Source of the DNA: Brevundimonas sp.
GTDB lineage: Bacteria; Pseudomonadota; Alphaproteobacteria; Caulobacterales; Caulobacteraceae
NCBI RefSeq assembly: GCF_013912065.1
Contig: NZ_JACESA010000021.1
Coordinates: 1 to 42,135 of the forward strand
DNA length: 42,135 nucleotides
Direction of reading: 5' to 3'
In this document: positions 16,814 through 24,906 of the stretch, piece by piece
How positions within the stretch are numbered: the stretch's first letter is position 1
How the letters are laid out: every line of letters starts with the position of its first letter
Translations under genes and position numbers: made by a program
Notes under the pieces: generated by a model
What the model was told of the DNA's origin: nothing
The model's input: the letters and a program-made list of their open reading frames with translations, nothing else
The model's database searches: none

Positions 16814-17650
16814 TCATCGACGCCCGAAAGGCACGACCTTGTTGGCATGGTCGTGCCCTATATCGGCCGAACCCAGGAACTCTATGCCTGATCTCAGGCA
16901 CCAATACCGAACGATCTCGTCGGGAGTCTGGCCGAAATCGGGATCGTTTGGCGTGACATCGGAAACACGTCCCAGGCGAATTCCGGCCACACGTCGAATG
17001 GAGTCCTGTCCCGTCAAGTGAAACATCATTCGGTCGATCCGGTAGGCCGCCTCCGACACCTCCTCCAGCATCAACACATGACCGGCCAGATCGGGCTCCA
17101 GATCGGTGCCGAGCAACTGGTCGATGATGGTCAGGTTGAAGGCGACGGCCGGCCGCGGATCCTGCGCCAGCGATGGTTCGAGCCAGTCGGTCCGCCCGGT
17201 CGTCAGCCAGTCCAGGGCGCCCCGCGCCGTCGCGTCGTCGCGCACCGAATCCGACGCCATCGGCCCATGGGCCAGATGTTCGAACCCGGCGCGGTACATC
17301 CCCGCCAACAGACTGCCCGCGTCGGAATAGCCCATGTAGCGTTTCTTGCGGGCCACGGCGTTCAGGCGCGGGATCACCGATTCCGCGATCCGGCACGAAC
17401 CATAGCCGCCGCGCGCGAACCAGACGGCGTCGATGCGCGGATCATTGGCGAACTCGACGAAGGCGTCGGCCCGCGCCCGGTCGTCCCCGGCGAAATGCCC
17501 GTGCTTCAGGAAACAGGCGGGGTGGAAGACCACCGCCACATCGCCGTCCGGGTGATGTTCGGCCATCCAGTGCTCAACCTGGTCGGCCCGCTCCCGGGAG
17601 AAGCGCGAACTGGCGCAGACCACGCCGATCTTGAAGCTGTTGCTGGTCAC
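16814..17650 (-). CDS. ldcA: LD-carboxypeptidase (S66 family)
   Basis: GTG start at 17650 with GAAGAAGACGG just upstream; 278 residues. The S66 catalytic residues are all visible: Ser109 in MGYSD, Glu196 or Glu197 in LMLEEVSEAAYRIDR, and His266 in IGHDHANKVVPFG; FARGGYG at 79-84 is also typical. The enzyme removes the terminal D-Ala from murein tetrapeptides in the cytosol. The divergent neighbour is a Mur ligase, and LdcA product (tripeptide) is the preferred substrate of recycling ligase Mpl, so the pair fits peptidoglycan recycling. Confidence 0.9.
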   Translation of the reverse strand: MTSNSFKIGVVCASSRFSRERADQVEHWMAEHHPDGDVAVVFHPACFLKHGHFAGDDRARADAFVEFANDPRIDAVWFARGGYGSCRIAESVIPRLNAVARKKRYMGYSDAGSLLAGMYRAGFEHLAHGPMASDSVRDDATARGALDWLTTGRTDWLEPSLAQDPRPAVAFNLTIIDQLLGTDLEPDLAGHVLMLEEVSEAAYRIDRMMFHLTGQDSIRRVAGIRLGRVSDVTPNDPDFGQTPDEIVRYWCLRSGIEFLGSADIGHDHANKVVPFGRR

Positions 17651-17719
17651 GCCCGTCTTCTTCGCCGAAATTGCGATCCGGCTCTGGCGGATCGGCCTAA
17701 TCCCCTGTTCTAAGGGGGC

Positions 17720-19132
17720 ATGAACCAAGACGCCTCCTATTTCTTCTGCGGCATCGGCGGGTCGGGCATGCTGCCCCTGGCCCTGATCGTCCAGGCCCAG
17801 GGTCACGCCATCGAGGGCTCCGACCGGGCGCTGGACCAGGGCCGCACGCCCGAGAAGTTCGACTGGCTGCGCGCCCACGGCGTGACCCTGCACCCCCAGG
17901 ACGGGTCCGGCGTCACCCGCCCGTCCCAGATCGTCGTCGCCACCGGGGCGGTCGAGGAGACGGTGCCCGACATCGGCGCCGCCCGCCGCGCCGGCGCGAC
18001 CATCAAGACCCGCCCCCAACTGCTCAGCGAACTGTTCAACGCGGCCCCGACCTCGATCGGGGTGGCCGGCACCAGCGGCAAGTCCACCATCACCGGCATG
18101 ATCGCCTGGATCCTGAGCCAGGCCGGCCGGACCCCCACCGTCATGAACGGGGCGGTGATGAAGAATTTCGTCGATGCCGACCATCCGTTCGCCAGCGCCC
18201 TGATCGGCGGCCCCGACCTGTTCGTGTCCGAGGTGGACGAATCCGACGGCTCCATCGCCGGCTACGACCCGACCGTCGCCGTCGTCTCCAACATCTCGCT
18301 GGACCACAAGTCGATGGAGGAGTTGCGCGACCTGTTCGGCGGCTTCACCGCGCGGGCGGCCACGGCCGTGCTGAACCTCGACAATCCCGAGACGGCGGCG
18401 CTCGCCCAGGAACTGGCCCAGACCGCCCCCGCCGCCAGGGTCATCACCTTCGCCCTGGGCGAGGAAAAGGCCGACCTGTCCGCCCATGATCTGCAGCCCC
18501 TGCCCGCCGGCATGAAGTTCCGCCTGATCGAGGGCTGGAGCGAATATGACGTCGTCCTGAACGTGCCGGGCGCCCATAATGTCGCCAACGCCCTGGCGGC
18601 CCTGGGGGCGGTCAAGGCCGTCGGCGTGCCTACTGGAGAGGCGGTCAAGGCGCTGGAGACCTTCGCCGGCATCCGTCGCCGGATGGAGGTGGTCGGGACC
18701 GCGAACGACATCACCGTCATCGACGACTTCGCCCACAACCCGGACAAGATCGCCGCCACGCTGAAGACCCTGCACGCCTTCGACGGTCGTCTGCTGATCC
18801 TGTTCCAGCCACACGGCTTCGGTCCGCTGAAACTGATGCGGCAGGAATTCATCGACGGCTTCGCCGGCCTGATGCGGCAGGACGACGTCCTGCTGATGCC
18901 CGAGCCGGTCTATTACGGCGGCACCACCGACCGCAGCGTCGGCTCGGAAGACATCGCCTCGGGCGTCCGCGCCGCCGGCCGTCAGGCAGAGGCTCTGCCG
19001 ACCCGCGCCGCCTGCGGCGACCGGATCGTGGAGATGGCGCAACCGGGCGACCGGATCATCGTCATGGGCGCCCGCGACGACACCCTGTCCAGCTTCGCGG
19101 CTGACCTGCTGGGCCGACTGGCGAGGCGATGA
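17720..19132 (+). CDS. Mur ligase family protein (Mpl/MurC-like)
   Basis: 470 residues with the three Mur ligase domains: the N-terminal Rossmann-like UDP-binding domain (FFCGIGGSGMLPLA at 8-21), central ATP domain with P-loop GTSGKST at 117-123, VSEVDESDGS and NISLDHKSMEE, and C-terminal domain with GAHNVANALAAL and DDFAHNP. These are MurC/Mpl-class features. Divergent ldcA makes Mpl (UDP-MurNAc:tripeptide ligase for murein recycling) the more attractive reading than a second MurC, but the sequence alone does not prove it. The 69-base divergent gap must hold both promoters. Confidence 0.85.
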   Translation: MNQDASYFFCGIGGSGMLPLALIVQAQGHAIEGSDRALDQGRTPEKFDWLRAHGVTLHPQDGSGVTRPSQIVVATGAVEETVPDIGAARRAGATIKTRPQLLSELFNAAPTSIGVAGTSGKSTITGMIAWILSQAGRTPTVMNGAVMKNFVDADHPFASALIGGPDLFVSEVDESDGSIAGYDPTVAVVSNISLDHKSMEELRDLFGGFTARAATAVLNLDNPETAALAQELAQTAPAARVITFALGEEKADLSAHDLQPLPAGMKFRLIEGWSEYDVVLNVPGAHNVANALAALGAVKAVGVPTGEAVKALETFAGIRRRMEVVGTANDITVIDDFAHNPDKIAATLKTLHAFDGRLLILFQPHGFGPLKLMRQEFIDGFAGLMRQDDVLLMPEPVYYGGTTDRSVGSEDIASGVRAAGRQAEALPTRAACGDRIVEMAQPGDRIIVMGARDDTLSSFAADLLGRLARR

Positions 19133-19147
19133 TCCGTCGACGGAAAG

Positions 19148-19717
19148 TCAGGCCGCGTTTCTCGGCTTTCTGAAGGTCAGCCAAAGGGCCGAGACCAGGA
19201 AGTAAAAGGCGCCGAAACCCGCATAGCCCGCAACGGTGGCGATGGAGAGCAGGGCCGGACCGGTCGCCATGAAGGCGAAGAAGCCGCCGGCCAGCACCGA
19301 CTGACCACCGCTCAGGATCATGGCCCATTGCGCGCCATAGGTCCGCCAGCGCCGCACACCTGTGATCAGTTGCAGAAGACCGGCCAGCACGGCCCATAGC
19401 CCGAAAACGCCGATCGCGGCGTTGATGCCGACCGCGAGACTGCCCAGCATGGCCAGGGCGGCGAGTGTGCTGACGGCGGCGTTCACGACCTGAGACCGAT
19501 TGGCCCGGTATCCGCCGGCGCCGCGTGCGTCGATCAGGTTCGCCAGGGCGTCCCACGCCGGATAGAGCACCAGCAGGACGGCGCCGATCACGGGATTGGA
19601 CACGCCGGCGGTGAAGGCGGCGACGACCCAGGCGGCGGCGACGCCCGCCCTTAGATAATAATAGTTTCGCAGCGCGACGGTGGAGGTGTGCGGATCGAGA
19701 GCGAGCGAGGCGGCCAT
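19148..19717 (-). CDS. DUF308-like membrane protein
   Basis: 189 residues; ATG at 19717 with AGGAA upstream. Six or so short hydrophobic helices occur in pairs with the characteristic pattern of HdeD/DUF308 proteins (GVFGLWAVLAGLLQLITGVRRWR; ILSGGQSVLAGGFFAF). HdeD in E. coli is linked to acid resistance; the function here is unknown. It is divergent from the MarR/OhrR-type regulator, and palindromes lie 23-43 bases upstream of its start, so repression by that regulator is likely. Confidence 0.72.
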   Translation of the reverse strand: MAASLALDPHTSTVALRNYYYLRAGVAAAWVVAAFTAGVSNPVIGAVLLVLYPAWDALANLIDARGAGGYRANRSQVVNAAVSTLAALAMLGSLAVGINAAIGVFGLWAVLAGLLQLITGVRRWRTYGAQWAMILSGGQSVLAGGFFAFMATGPALLSIATVAGYAGFGAFYFLVSALWLTFRKPRNAA

Positions 19718-19739
19718 GAGAATTTCCTAATGCATGATA

Positions 19740-19760
19740 CGACATTATATGTCGCGACAT
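19740..19760. promoter_or_regulatory. overlapping palindromic operators between DUF308 and marR-type genes
   Basis: CGACAT-TAT-ATGTCG (19740-19754) overlaps the perfect palindrome ATGTCGCGACAT (19749-19760), so three copies of the half-site CGACAT/ATGTCG lie in 21 bases. Confidence 0.65.
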
Positions 19761-19801
19761 GTTTCTCGTATCAGGGGCAGAGCCTGTTTGCCAGCAATAC
19801 T

Positions 19802-19811
19802 TGTCGTGACA
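19802..19811. promoter_or_regulatory. second palindromic operator, next to the regulator start
   Basis: TGTCGTGACA is a palindrome except for its central GT; it is a degenerate form of the ATGTCGCGACAT site 50 bases away. It ends 4 bases before the ATG at 19816, so the regulator would block its own transcription or translation start. Confidence 0.55.
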
Positions 19812-19815
19812 TAGA

Positions 19816-20307
19816 ATGGCGGAACCATTTTTGAGAGAGCCCGTCTTGTCCTCCGATCCCGCCTATGTTCCGACACTGGACGAGCAGCTCTGTTTCGCGC
19901 TCTACGGCGCCAGCCTGGCGATCAATCGGGCGTACAAGCCGCTGCTGGACGAGCTCGAGATCACCTACCCTCAATATCTGGTCCTGAGCGCCCTGTGGGA
20001 GCACGACGACCTGACCGTCGGCGCGATCGCTGAACGCCTCGGACTCGACTCCAGCAATGTCACGCCCCTGGTCAAACGGATGGAGGGCGCCGGTCTGGTT
20101 TCTCGACGCCGCAACCCGACGGACGAGCGCCAGGTCGTGATCAGCCTGACCGACGAGGGCGCGGCCATGCAGGCGCGCAGCGCCTGTCTGGGACAGCGGC
20201 TGTTCCAGTCCGCCGCGATGAGCGTGGACAAGCTGGTTCAGCTCAACAAGGACGTGCAGGCGTTCCGGGACGCCGTGTCGCGCTATATCGCACCCGAGGA
20301 CGCCTGA
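19816..20307 (+). CDS. MarR/OhrR family transcriptional regulator
   Basis: 163 residues from the ATG at 19816; the operator reaches almost to this ATG and no ribosome site is visible, so the mRNA may be leaderless, or the TTG at 19846 behind GAGAGAG may be used. The winged-helix domain reads LTVGAIAERLGLDSSNVTPLVKRMEGAGLVSRRRNPTDERQVVISLTDEG. The N-terminal LDEQLCFALYGAS with Cys26 matches the reactive-cysteine motif of OhrR peroxide sensors. The usual OhrR target ohr is not here; the divergent DUF308 gene is the apparent target. Confidence 0.88.
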   Translation: MAEPFLREPVLSSDPAYVPTLDEQLCFALYGASLAINRAYKPLLDELEITYPQYLVLSALWEHDDLTVGAIAERLGLDSSNVTPLVKRMEGAGLVSRRRNPTDERQVVISLTDEGAAMQARSACLGQRLFQSAAMSVDKLVQLNKDVQAFRDAVSRYIAPEDA

Positions 20308-20334
20308 GCCGCCGCGCCCTCTGCTCGGATCAAT

Positions 20335-21696
20335 CTAATAGACGTCCCGCCGATATCGGCCGTCCTCGAGCATCGCCAAGACGGCATCCGCGCCCAGCGC
20401 CGTTTCCAGCGCCGCATGGACGCCCTGTGACATCCCCTCCAGGCTGCCGCAGACGTAGATCGCCGCGCCGCGCGACACCCAGTCGCGCAGATCGTCCCCC
20501 GCCGCCGCGACCAGATCCTGCACATAGCGGCCATCCCCGGCGTCGCGGGAGAAGCAGCGGTCCAGCCGGCGCAACACCCCGGCCGTCCTCCAGGCCTGCA
20601 GGTCGTCGTCGAAGAAGGCGTCGTGCGCCCGCGTCCGCTCGCCGAACAGCAGCCAGGCCCCGCCGCCCGCCGCCGTCCGGGCCTTCAGATGCGCCCGCAA
20701 TCCCGCGATCCCCGTGCCGTTGCCGATCAGGATCATAGGCGTCGCGTCCGCCGGGCCGTGGAAGCTGCGGTTGGTCCTCAGCCGCATGCCGATCTGGTCG
20801 CCGATCTTCAAATCCTGCGTCAGCCAGCCCGAGGCCAGGCCCGGCGTCCCATCTGGATGACGCATCAGCCGGATCAGAAACTCGACCCGCCCGTCCGACG
20901 GAAGGGAGCCGATCGAATATTCGCGCGAGCCGGGCGTGACCCCGTCCCGCTCGGGCAGGCCTACCTCGGCGATGTCGCCCGCCGACCAGTCCGGCGCCGA
21001 TCCGACGGGCTCGAAGGCCAGAAGCCAGGCCTCGCCGCCGGGGCCGCCCGGATTGACCAGGGTCCGTTCGACCAGCCGCCATGGGTCATAGGCGGGCGGG
21101 GTCCAGTCCGGGACCGCGAGACTGCCGGTGATCTGGTTCAGCTGGTGCTGCCAGTGGCGGATGGCGCCGGCCTCGCCGTTGTCGACCTCGACCATGTCGA
21201 ACAGCGGCTCGGCGCCGGATCGTCTCAGCCAGGCGTCCACCGCATGGCCGAAGCCGCAGAACCGGTCATAGCTGCGGTCGCCCAGGGCCAGCAGGCCGAA
21301 CCTCAGCCCGTTCAGGTCGGCTGACGACGCCATCGCCTTGCGGACGAACCGGGCGGCGCTGTCGGGCGGATCGCCCTCGCCGGTCGTGGAGACGATCAGC
21401 AGCGCCCGTCCCGCCGCCTTCAGCGTCGCCACATCCAGATCGGCGAACGACAGGACCCGCGCGCCCACCCCGCCGTGGCGCAAGCCTTTTGCCGTCATCC
21501 AGGCCAGTTCCTCGGCGAAGCCCGTCTGGCTGGCGAAGGCGACCAGCAGGGTCTCCCCGTCTCCGACCAGGGCCTCGGACTTGGCCCGCGCCGCCGCCCT
21601 GGCCCGCCGCTCGCGCCAGACGACGAAGCCGGTCAGGAGCAGCCACAGGACCAGGGCCCCGGCGGCCCAGAACCAGCGCGCCGGCTCGTTCGTCAC
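20335..21696 (-). CDS. membrane-anchored sulfite-reductase-type flavoprotein (NADPH, FAD, FMN)
   Basis: 453 residues. One N-terminal membrane helix (about 8-26) is followed by a flavodoxin domain (FASQTGFAEELAW, STTGEGDPPDSAARF, LGDRSYDRFCGFG) and a ferredoxin-NADP reductase domain with REYSIGS for FAD and IGNGTGIAGLRAHL for NADPH. The architecture is that of sulfite reductase alpha or cytochrome P450 reductase. It is last in the operon 24836-20335, and its ATG overlaps the apbE stop by 4 bases. In this context I infer that it feeds NADPH electrons to the PepSY and flavinylated partners for iron reduction, not to sulfite reduction. Confidence 0.85.
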   Translation of the reverse strand: MTNEPARWFWAAGALVLWLLLTGFVVWRERRARAAARAKSEALVGDGETLLVAFASQTGFAEELAWMTAKGLRHGGVGARVLSFADLDVATLKAAGRALLIVSTTGEGDPPDSAARFVRKAMASSADLNGLRFGLLALGDRSYDRFCGFGHAVDAWLRRSGAEPLFDMVEVDNGEAGAIRHWQHQLNQITGSLAVPDWTPPAYDPWRLVERTLVNPGGPGGEAWLLAFEPVGSAPDWSAGDIAEVGLPERDGVTPGSREYSIGSLPSDGRVEFLIRLMRHPDGTPGLASGWLTQDLKIGDQIGMRLRTNRSFHGPADATPMILIGNGTGIAGLRAHLKARTAAGGGAWLLFGERTRAHDAFFDDDLQAWRTAGVLRRLDRCFSRDAGDGRYVQDLVAAAGDDLRDWVSRGAAIYVCGSLEGMSQGVHAALETALGADAVLAMLEDGRYRRDVY

Positions 21697-22787
21697 CAGG
21701 GCTCTTCCATCATGGCGACCAGGGCGGGCGTCAGCCGCTCGATCGGCCCGCGCTCGGTCCGTTCCACGAACAGGGCGGCCAGGCCCAGGGCCTCGGCGTA
21801 TTCCGGTCCCTCGAACGGTCCCATGACCGTCAGGGCCGTGGCATAGGCGTCGGCCTTCATCGCCGAGGCGTGGAAGACGGTGACAGAGGCCAGGGCGTTG
21901 GCCACGGGCCGCCCCGTCGAACCGTCGATCGTATGCGGATAGCGACGGCCCAGATGTTCGAAGACGCGGCGATAGTCGCCGCTGGTGGCCATGGCCTGGT
22001 CATACAGGGCCGCCACGGTCCGCGGCGTCGGCGAGCTCTCGATCCGCTCGATCTCGACCCACCAGGGCTGGGCGTCCGGCTTGACGCCGCGCCCCTTCAG
22101 TTCGCCCCCGATCTCGACCAGGTGCGAGGTCGCGCCGATGGCCGTCAGCCGGTCGGAGACGCGGTCTACCGCATGGCCCTTGGCGATACCGGAAAAATCC
22201 AGCCCCATCCCGCCCATTTGCATGACGCCGCGCGCCTCGCGGTTCAGCCTCAGCCGGCGCCAGCCCGACACCGCCAGCGCCGCCTCGACCTCCTCGTCGG
22301 ACGGAACGGGCAGAAGGGCGCCGCGCGGTCCGGGCGGCCCGAAACCCCACAGATCGACCAGGGCGCCCAGGGTCGGATCGACCGCCCCATTGGTCTCGTC
22401 GCCCAGCTCCATGGCGGCGTCCAGCAGATCCCAGAACAGCTCGGACACCGACCACAATCCGGCCGGGGCGGCGTTGAACCGGCTGATCTCGCTGGACGGG
22501 TCCCAGGGGCTGAAGGCGGCGATCACGGCCGCCAGCTCCTGTTCGACCGCGGCCCGGACCTCGAACTCGGCCAGGCCGTTCGGGCCGATGGCCCGCACGT
22601 TCCAGGTCGTTCCCATGGTCTGGCCACCGACGGAGACGATCTGGTCGCTCGGCGGACGGGGCGGAACCCCGCTCATCGGCGAGATCAGCACCCGGTTGTC
22701 GGCCCGATCCGCGATGGGGACCGGGTCGCCGAGCGTGACCGTGGGCGGGGCGGCGCGTGAACCGCGCGAGAAGGGCGTATCGGACAT
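21693..22787 (-). CDS. apbE: ApbE-type FAD:protein FMN transferase
   Basis: 364 residues. Family features: QTMGTTWNVRAIG at the domain start, DFSGIAKGHAVDRV (substrate region), EIGGELKGRG, PHTIDGSTGRP and SAMKADAYATAL with the Mg/FAD-binding Asp. The enzyme attaches FMN covalently to Thr of exported target domains. Unusually, no signal peptide or lipobox can be seen before residue 50; the N-terminus is polar. The likely substrate is the DUF2271 protein encoded two genes upstream. Overlaps the flavoprotein gene by 4 bases. Confidence 0.92.
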   Translation of the reverse strand: MSDTPFSRGSRAAPPTVTLGDPVPIADRADNRVLISPMSGVPPRPPSDQIVSVGGQTMGTTWNVRAIGPNGLAEFEVRAAVEQELAAVIAAFSPWDPSSEISRFNAAPAGLWSVSELFWDLLDAAMELGDETNGAVDPTLGALVDLWGFGPPGPRGALLPVPSDEEVEAALAVSGWRRLRLNREARGVMQMGGMGLDFSGIAKGHAVDRVSDRLTAIGATSHLVEIGGELKGRGVKPDAQPWWVEIERIESSPTPRTVAALYDQAMATSGDYRRVFEHLGRRYPHTIDGSTGRPVANALASVTVFHASAMKADAYATALTVMGPFEGPEYAEALGLAALFVERTERGPIERLTPALVAMMEEPW

Positions 22788-22796
22788 GGCCCAGGC

Positions 22797-23597
22797 TTAG
22801 GGCAGGACTTCCATCACCGCCACATAGCTGGCGTTCGAACCCGGCGCATCACCCTGGGCCGGCGCGCGGACCGAGGCGTTCAGCCAGTACATGCCGGCTT
22901 CCGGCCAGGTCACGGTGAAGCCGCCGTCGGCGCCGGTCCTGACCGTCATCTCCTCGGGATTGTCGCGATAGCGGACGCCCCCGCGCGCGACGGTGACCTC
23001 CAGGTCGGCGGCGGGCTGGCCGTCCTTCAGCAGTTTGAAACTGGCGGCCTCACCGGCGGCCAGGTCGTTCGGGTGGGTCACGGGGACCAGTTCAAGCCCC
23101 TCGCCCGTCGTCTTGAACACGGTCTCGGTCGCGTTGTTCAGGGTGACGAAGGTCTCGATCCGGCTGGCGGTGCGGGTCGCCTGCACGTCGGTCGCGCCCT
23201 CGGGCAGGGCGGCCGGAAACTCGGCGGCCGACCCGCGCCAGCGCTTCTGCTCGCCGTTCAGCTTGTAGCTGGCCATGACGCCGCCCATGACATTGGCGAT
23301 CTTGTAGGTGCCGTTCTGGGTCAGATGGACGTCGAAGGTCGTGCGGTACTGGCCCTGCATCAGGTGTTCGGGCTGGACGCTCGATCCGTCCGGCGCCGTG
23401 ACCACCAGGCCGTTCATCCGCATGGCGGCATGGTCAGGGATGAAGACCCCGTTCGACATGCCGGCGTCGAACCCGACCCAGGCGTCATTGCCCGACAGGC
23501 TGGTCGAGGTCGGCGCCATCCAGGCGCGGTGCGCCTGGGCGGCCATCGGTGCGGCCAGGGCGGCAGCCAAAGTAAGCAGGGCGATGGTCTTTTTCAT
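22797..23597 (-). CDS. exported DUF4198 protein
   Basis: ATG at 23597 with GAGGAA upstream; 266 residues. A clear signal peptide (MKKTIALLTLAAALAAPMAAQA) is followed by HRAWMAPTSTSLSG, the typical mature start of DUF4198, and a C-terminal beta-sandwich (VRTGADGGFTVTWPEAGMYWLNASVRA). Such proteins are periplasmic and often neighbour TonB systems, nickel or iron genes; some are thought to bind metal through the N-terminal His. It is 11 bases from the DUF2271 gene and 9 from apbE, in one operon. Confidence 0.85.
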   Translation of the reverse strand: MKKTIALLTLAAALAAPMAAQAHRAWMAPTSTSLSGNDAWVGFDAGMSNGVFIPDHAAMRMNGLVVTAPDGSSVQPEHLMQGQYRTTFDVHLTQNGTYKIANVMGGVMASYKLNGEQKRWRGSAAEFPAALPEGATDVQATRTASRIETFVTLNNATETVFKTTGEGLELVPVTHPNDLAAGEAASFKLLKDGQPAADLEVTVARGGVRYRDNPEEMTVRTGADGGFTVTWPEAGMYWLNASVRAPAQGDAPGSNASYVAVMEVLP

Positions 23598-23608
23598 GGG
23601 TCTGTTCC

Positions 23609-24118
23609 TCAGCGAGAGACGGTGACGCGCACGGCGCCCAGTTCGGTGGAGCCGGAGGCGTCTGCGGTGTTGGCGCCGCCCCAGCGGAAGGGCGCGCGCA
23701 CCACTTCGCGACCGCCCAGTTCGCGGGCCGCCTCGACCACGATATTGTATTGGCCCGGCTGCAGGCCGCGCAGGCGGGCGGCGGGCACGGTGATGGTCTG
23801 GCGTCCCGGCGCGCGGGTGGCGCCCGACACCCCGTCGGCCGGCAGGCTCATGGCCCGGCCGCCCTTGCGCCACCAGGTGCGCAGGTCCTTCAGCCAGTCC
23901 TTGCCGTCGCCCTCGTTGTTGCGCGTCTGCTGGTACCAGACCGCCAGGGTCTGGACCGCCGTCTGGTCCGGCCGCTCGATCCACACCGCCACATAGGGCC
24001 GGTGGTACGAGGCTGTGTTCAGCCGCGGCAGGTCGACCGTGACGGTCATGTCCGCCGCCAGGGCCGGGGCGGCCGCGGCCAGGCCGACAGTGGTGACGAC
24101 GATGGGAAGAAGACGCAT
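23609..24118 (-). CDS. exported DUF2271 protein, likely flavinylated
   Basis: 169 residues. A signal peptide (MRLLPIVVTTVGLAAAAPALAA) is followed by a small beta domain: YVAVWIERPD, DWLKDLRTWWRKGG, and DGVSGATRAPG at 95-105. DGVSGAT fits the ApbE target motif (D-x-x-[ST]-G-A-[TS]), so Thr101 is the predicted FMN attachment site; an apbE gene sits in the same operon. The protein would be a periplasmic one- or two-electron carrier between the PepSY membrane protein and external ferric iron. Confidence 0.85.
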   Translation of the reverse strand: MRLLPIVVTTVGLAAAAPALAADMTVTVDLPRLNTASYHRPYVAVWIERPDQTAVQTLAVWYQQTRNNEGDGKDWLKDLRTWWRKGGRAMSLPADGVSGATRAPGRQTITVPAARLRGLQPGQYNIVVEAARELGGREVVRAPFRWGGANTADASGSTELGAVRVTVSR

Positions 24119-24143
24119 CCGGAAACTCTCGGCGAAGATTGGC

Positions 24144-24836
24144 TTAGTGGATGAAGATCAGGGCGATGACGACGGGGATCAGCAGGCCCAGGGCCGCCAG
24201 AGGCCAGGTGGACGGCCGCCCCTTGGCGTGCAGCCACATCAGGGCCAGCCCCGTCAGGGCGAAGATCGTACAGGCCACGGCGAAGACGTCGATGAACCAG
24301 AACCAGACCGAGCCGGCGTTGCGGCCCTTGTGCAGGTCGTTGAGGTAGGCGATCCAGCCGCGCGTGGTCTTCTCGTGCACCGCCTCGCCGGTGGACCGGT
24401 CGATGGTCAGCCAGCCGTCGCCGCCGGGCGTGGGCAGGGCGACATAGATTTCTTCCGCCGTCGTCTCGGTCGGCTTGCCGGCGATCTGGACCTGCATGGC
24501 CTCGACCGACCAGCGCGCCACGGCGTCGGGGACCGGGTCCGTCGTCTCGTCCGCAAATCCGGCCAGCCGCTCCAGCAGGGGCGCCGGCAGGGTCGCGGTC
24601 CGTTCGACGGTCACCGGCTCGGCCGGAATCGCGGCGGCGTGGTTCAGGGTGATTCCTGTCACGGCGAACAGGATCAGCCCCGACAGGCTGACGGCCGCCG
24701 ATATCCAGTGCCAGGAATGCAGTTGTTTCAGCCAAAAGGCGCGCGCGGCGTTCAGGGCCGCCTTCGGCGGTTTCGTGGCCTGATGGGAGGCCTGGGCGGC
24801 CGGTTCGGCCTGACGCTGTGCGGCGATTTCGGTCAC
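24144..24836 (-). CDS. PepSY-associated transmembrane protein
   Basis: 230 residues. The first membrane helix has the family signature KQLHSWHWISAAVSLSGLILFAVTGITLNH; a periplasmic PepSY-like segment follows (ITIDRSTGEAVHEKTTRGWIAYLNDLHKGRN); two more helices end the protein. Conserved His residues (Trp-His-Trp near 41-43, NH at the end of helix 1, LHKGR) are those thought to bind heme in this family of iron-reductase-like proteins. It is first in the operon and directly follows the candidate Fur box. Confidence 0.85.
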   Translation of the reverse strand: MTEIAAQRQAEPAAQASHQATKPPKAALNAARAFWLKQLHSWHWISAAVSLSGLILFAVTGITLNHAAAIPAEPVTVERTATLPAPLLERLAGFADETTDPVPDAVARWSVEAMQVQIAGKPTETTAEEIYVALPTPGGDGWLTIDRSTGEAVHEKTTRGWIAYLNDLHKGRNAGSVWFWFIDVFAVACTIFALTGLALMWLHAKGRPSTWPLAALGLLIPVVIALIFIH

Positions 24837-24855
24837 GACGTGGCTGTGCCACTGT

Positions 24856-24870
24856 TGCGAACCATTTTCA
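24856..24870. promoter_or_regulatory. candidate Fur box upstream of the PepSY operon
   Basis: TGCGAACCATTTTCA fits a 7-1-7 pattern TGCGAAT-N-ATTCGCA at most positions, and lies 20 bases upstream of the operon's first ATG (24836) in the 70-base gap. The consensus used is recalled, not searched. Confidence 0.45.
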
Positions 24871-24906
24871 ATAGCAATCCGTGCGACGAAATCGCCGGCG
24901 GTCGCC

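Noticed and set aside
16684-16956. A 90-codon plus-strand open frame in the gap and into ldcA
   Set aside because: It overlaps the well-supported carboxypeptidase gene, has no ribosome site and its product is Arg-rich without pattern.
17651-19042. An in-frame extension of the LD-carboxypeptidase frame upstream across the Mur ligase
   Set aside because: It is antisense to a convincing Mur ligase; the GTG at 17650 with a ribosome site and family alignment fixes the real start.
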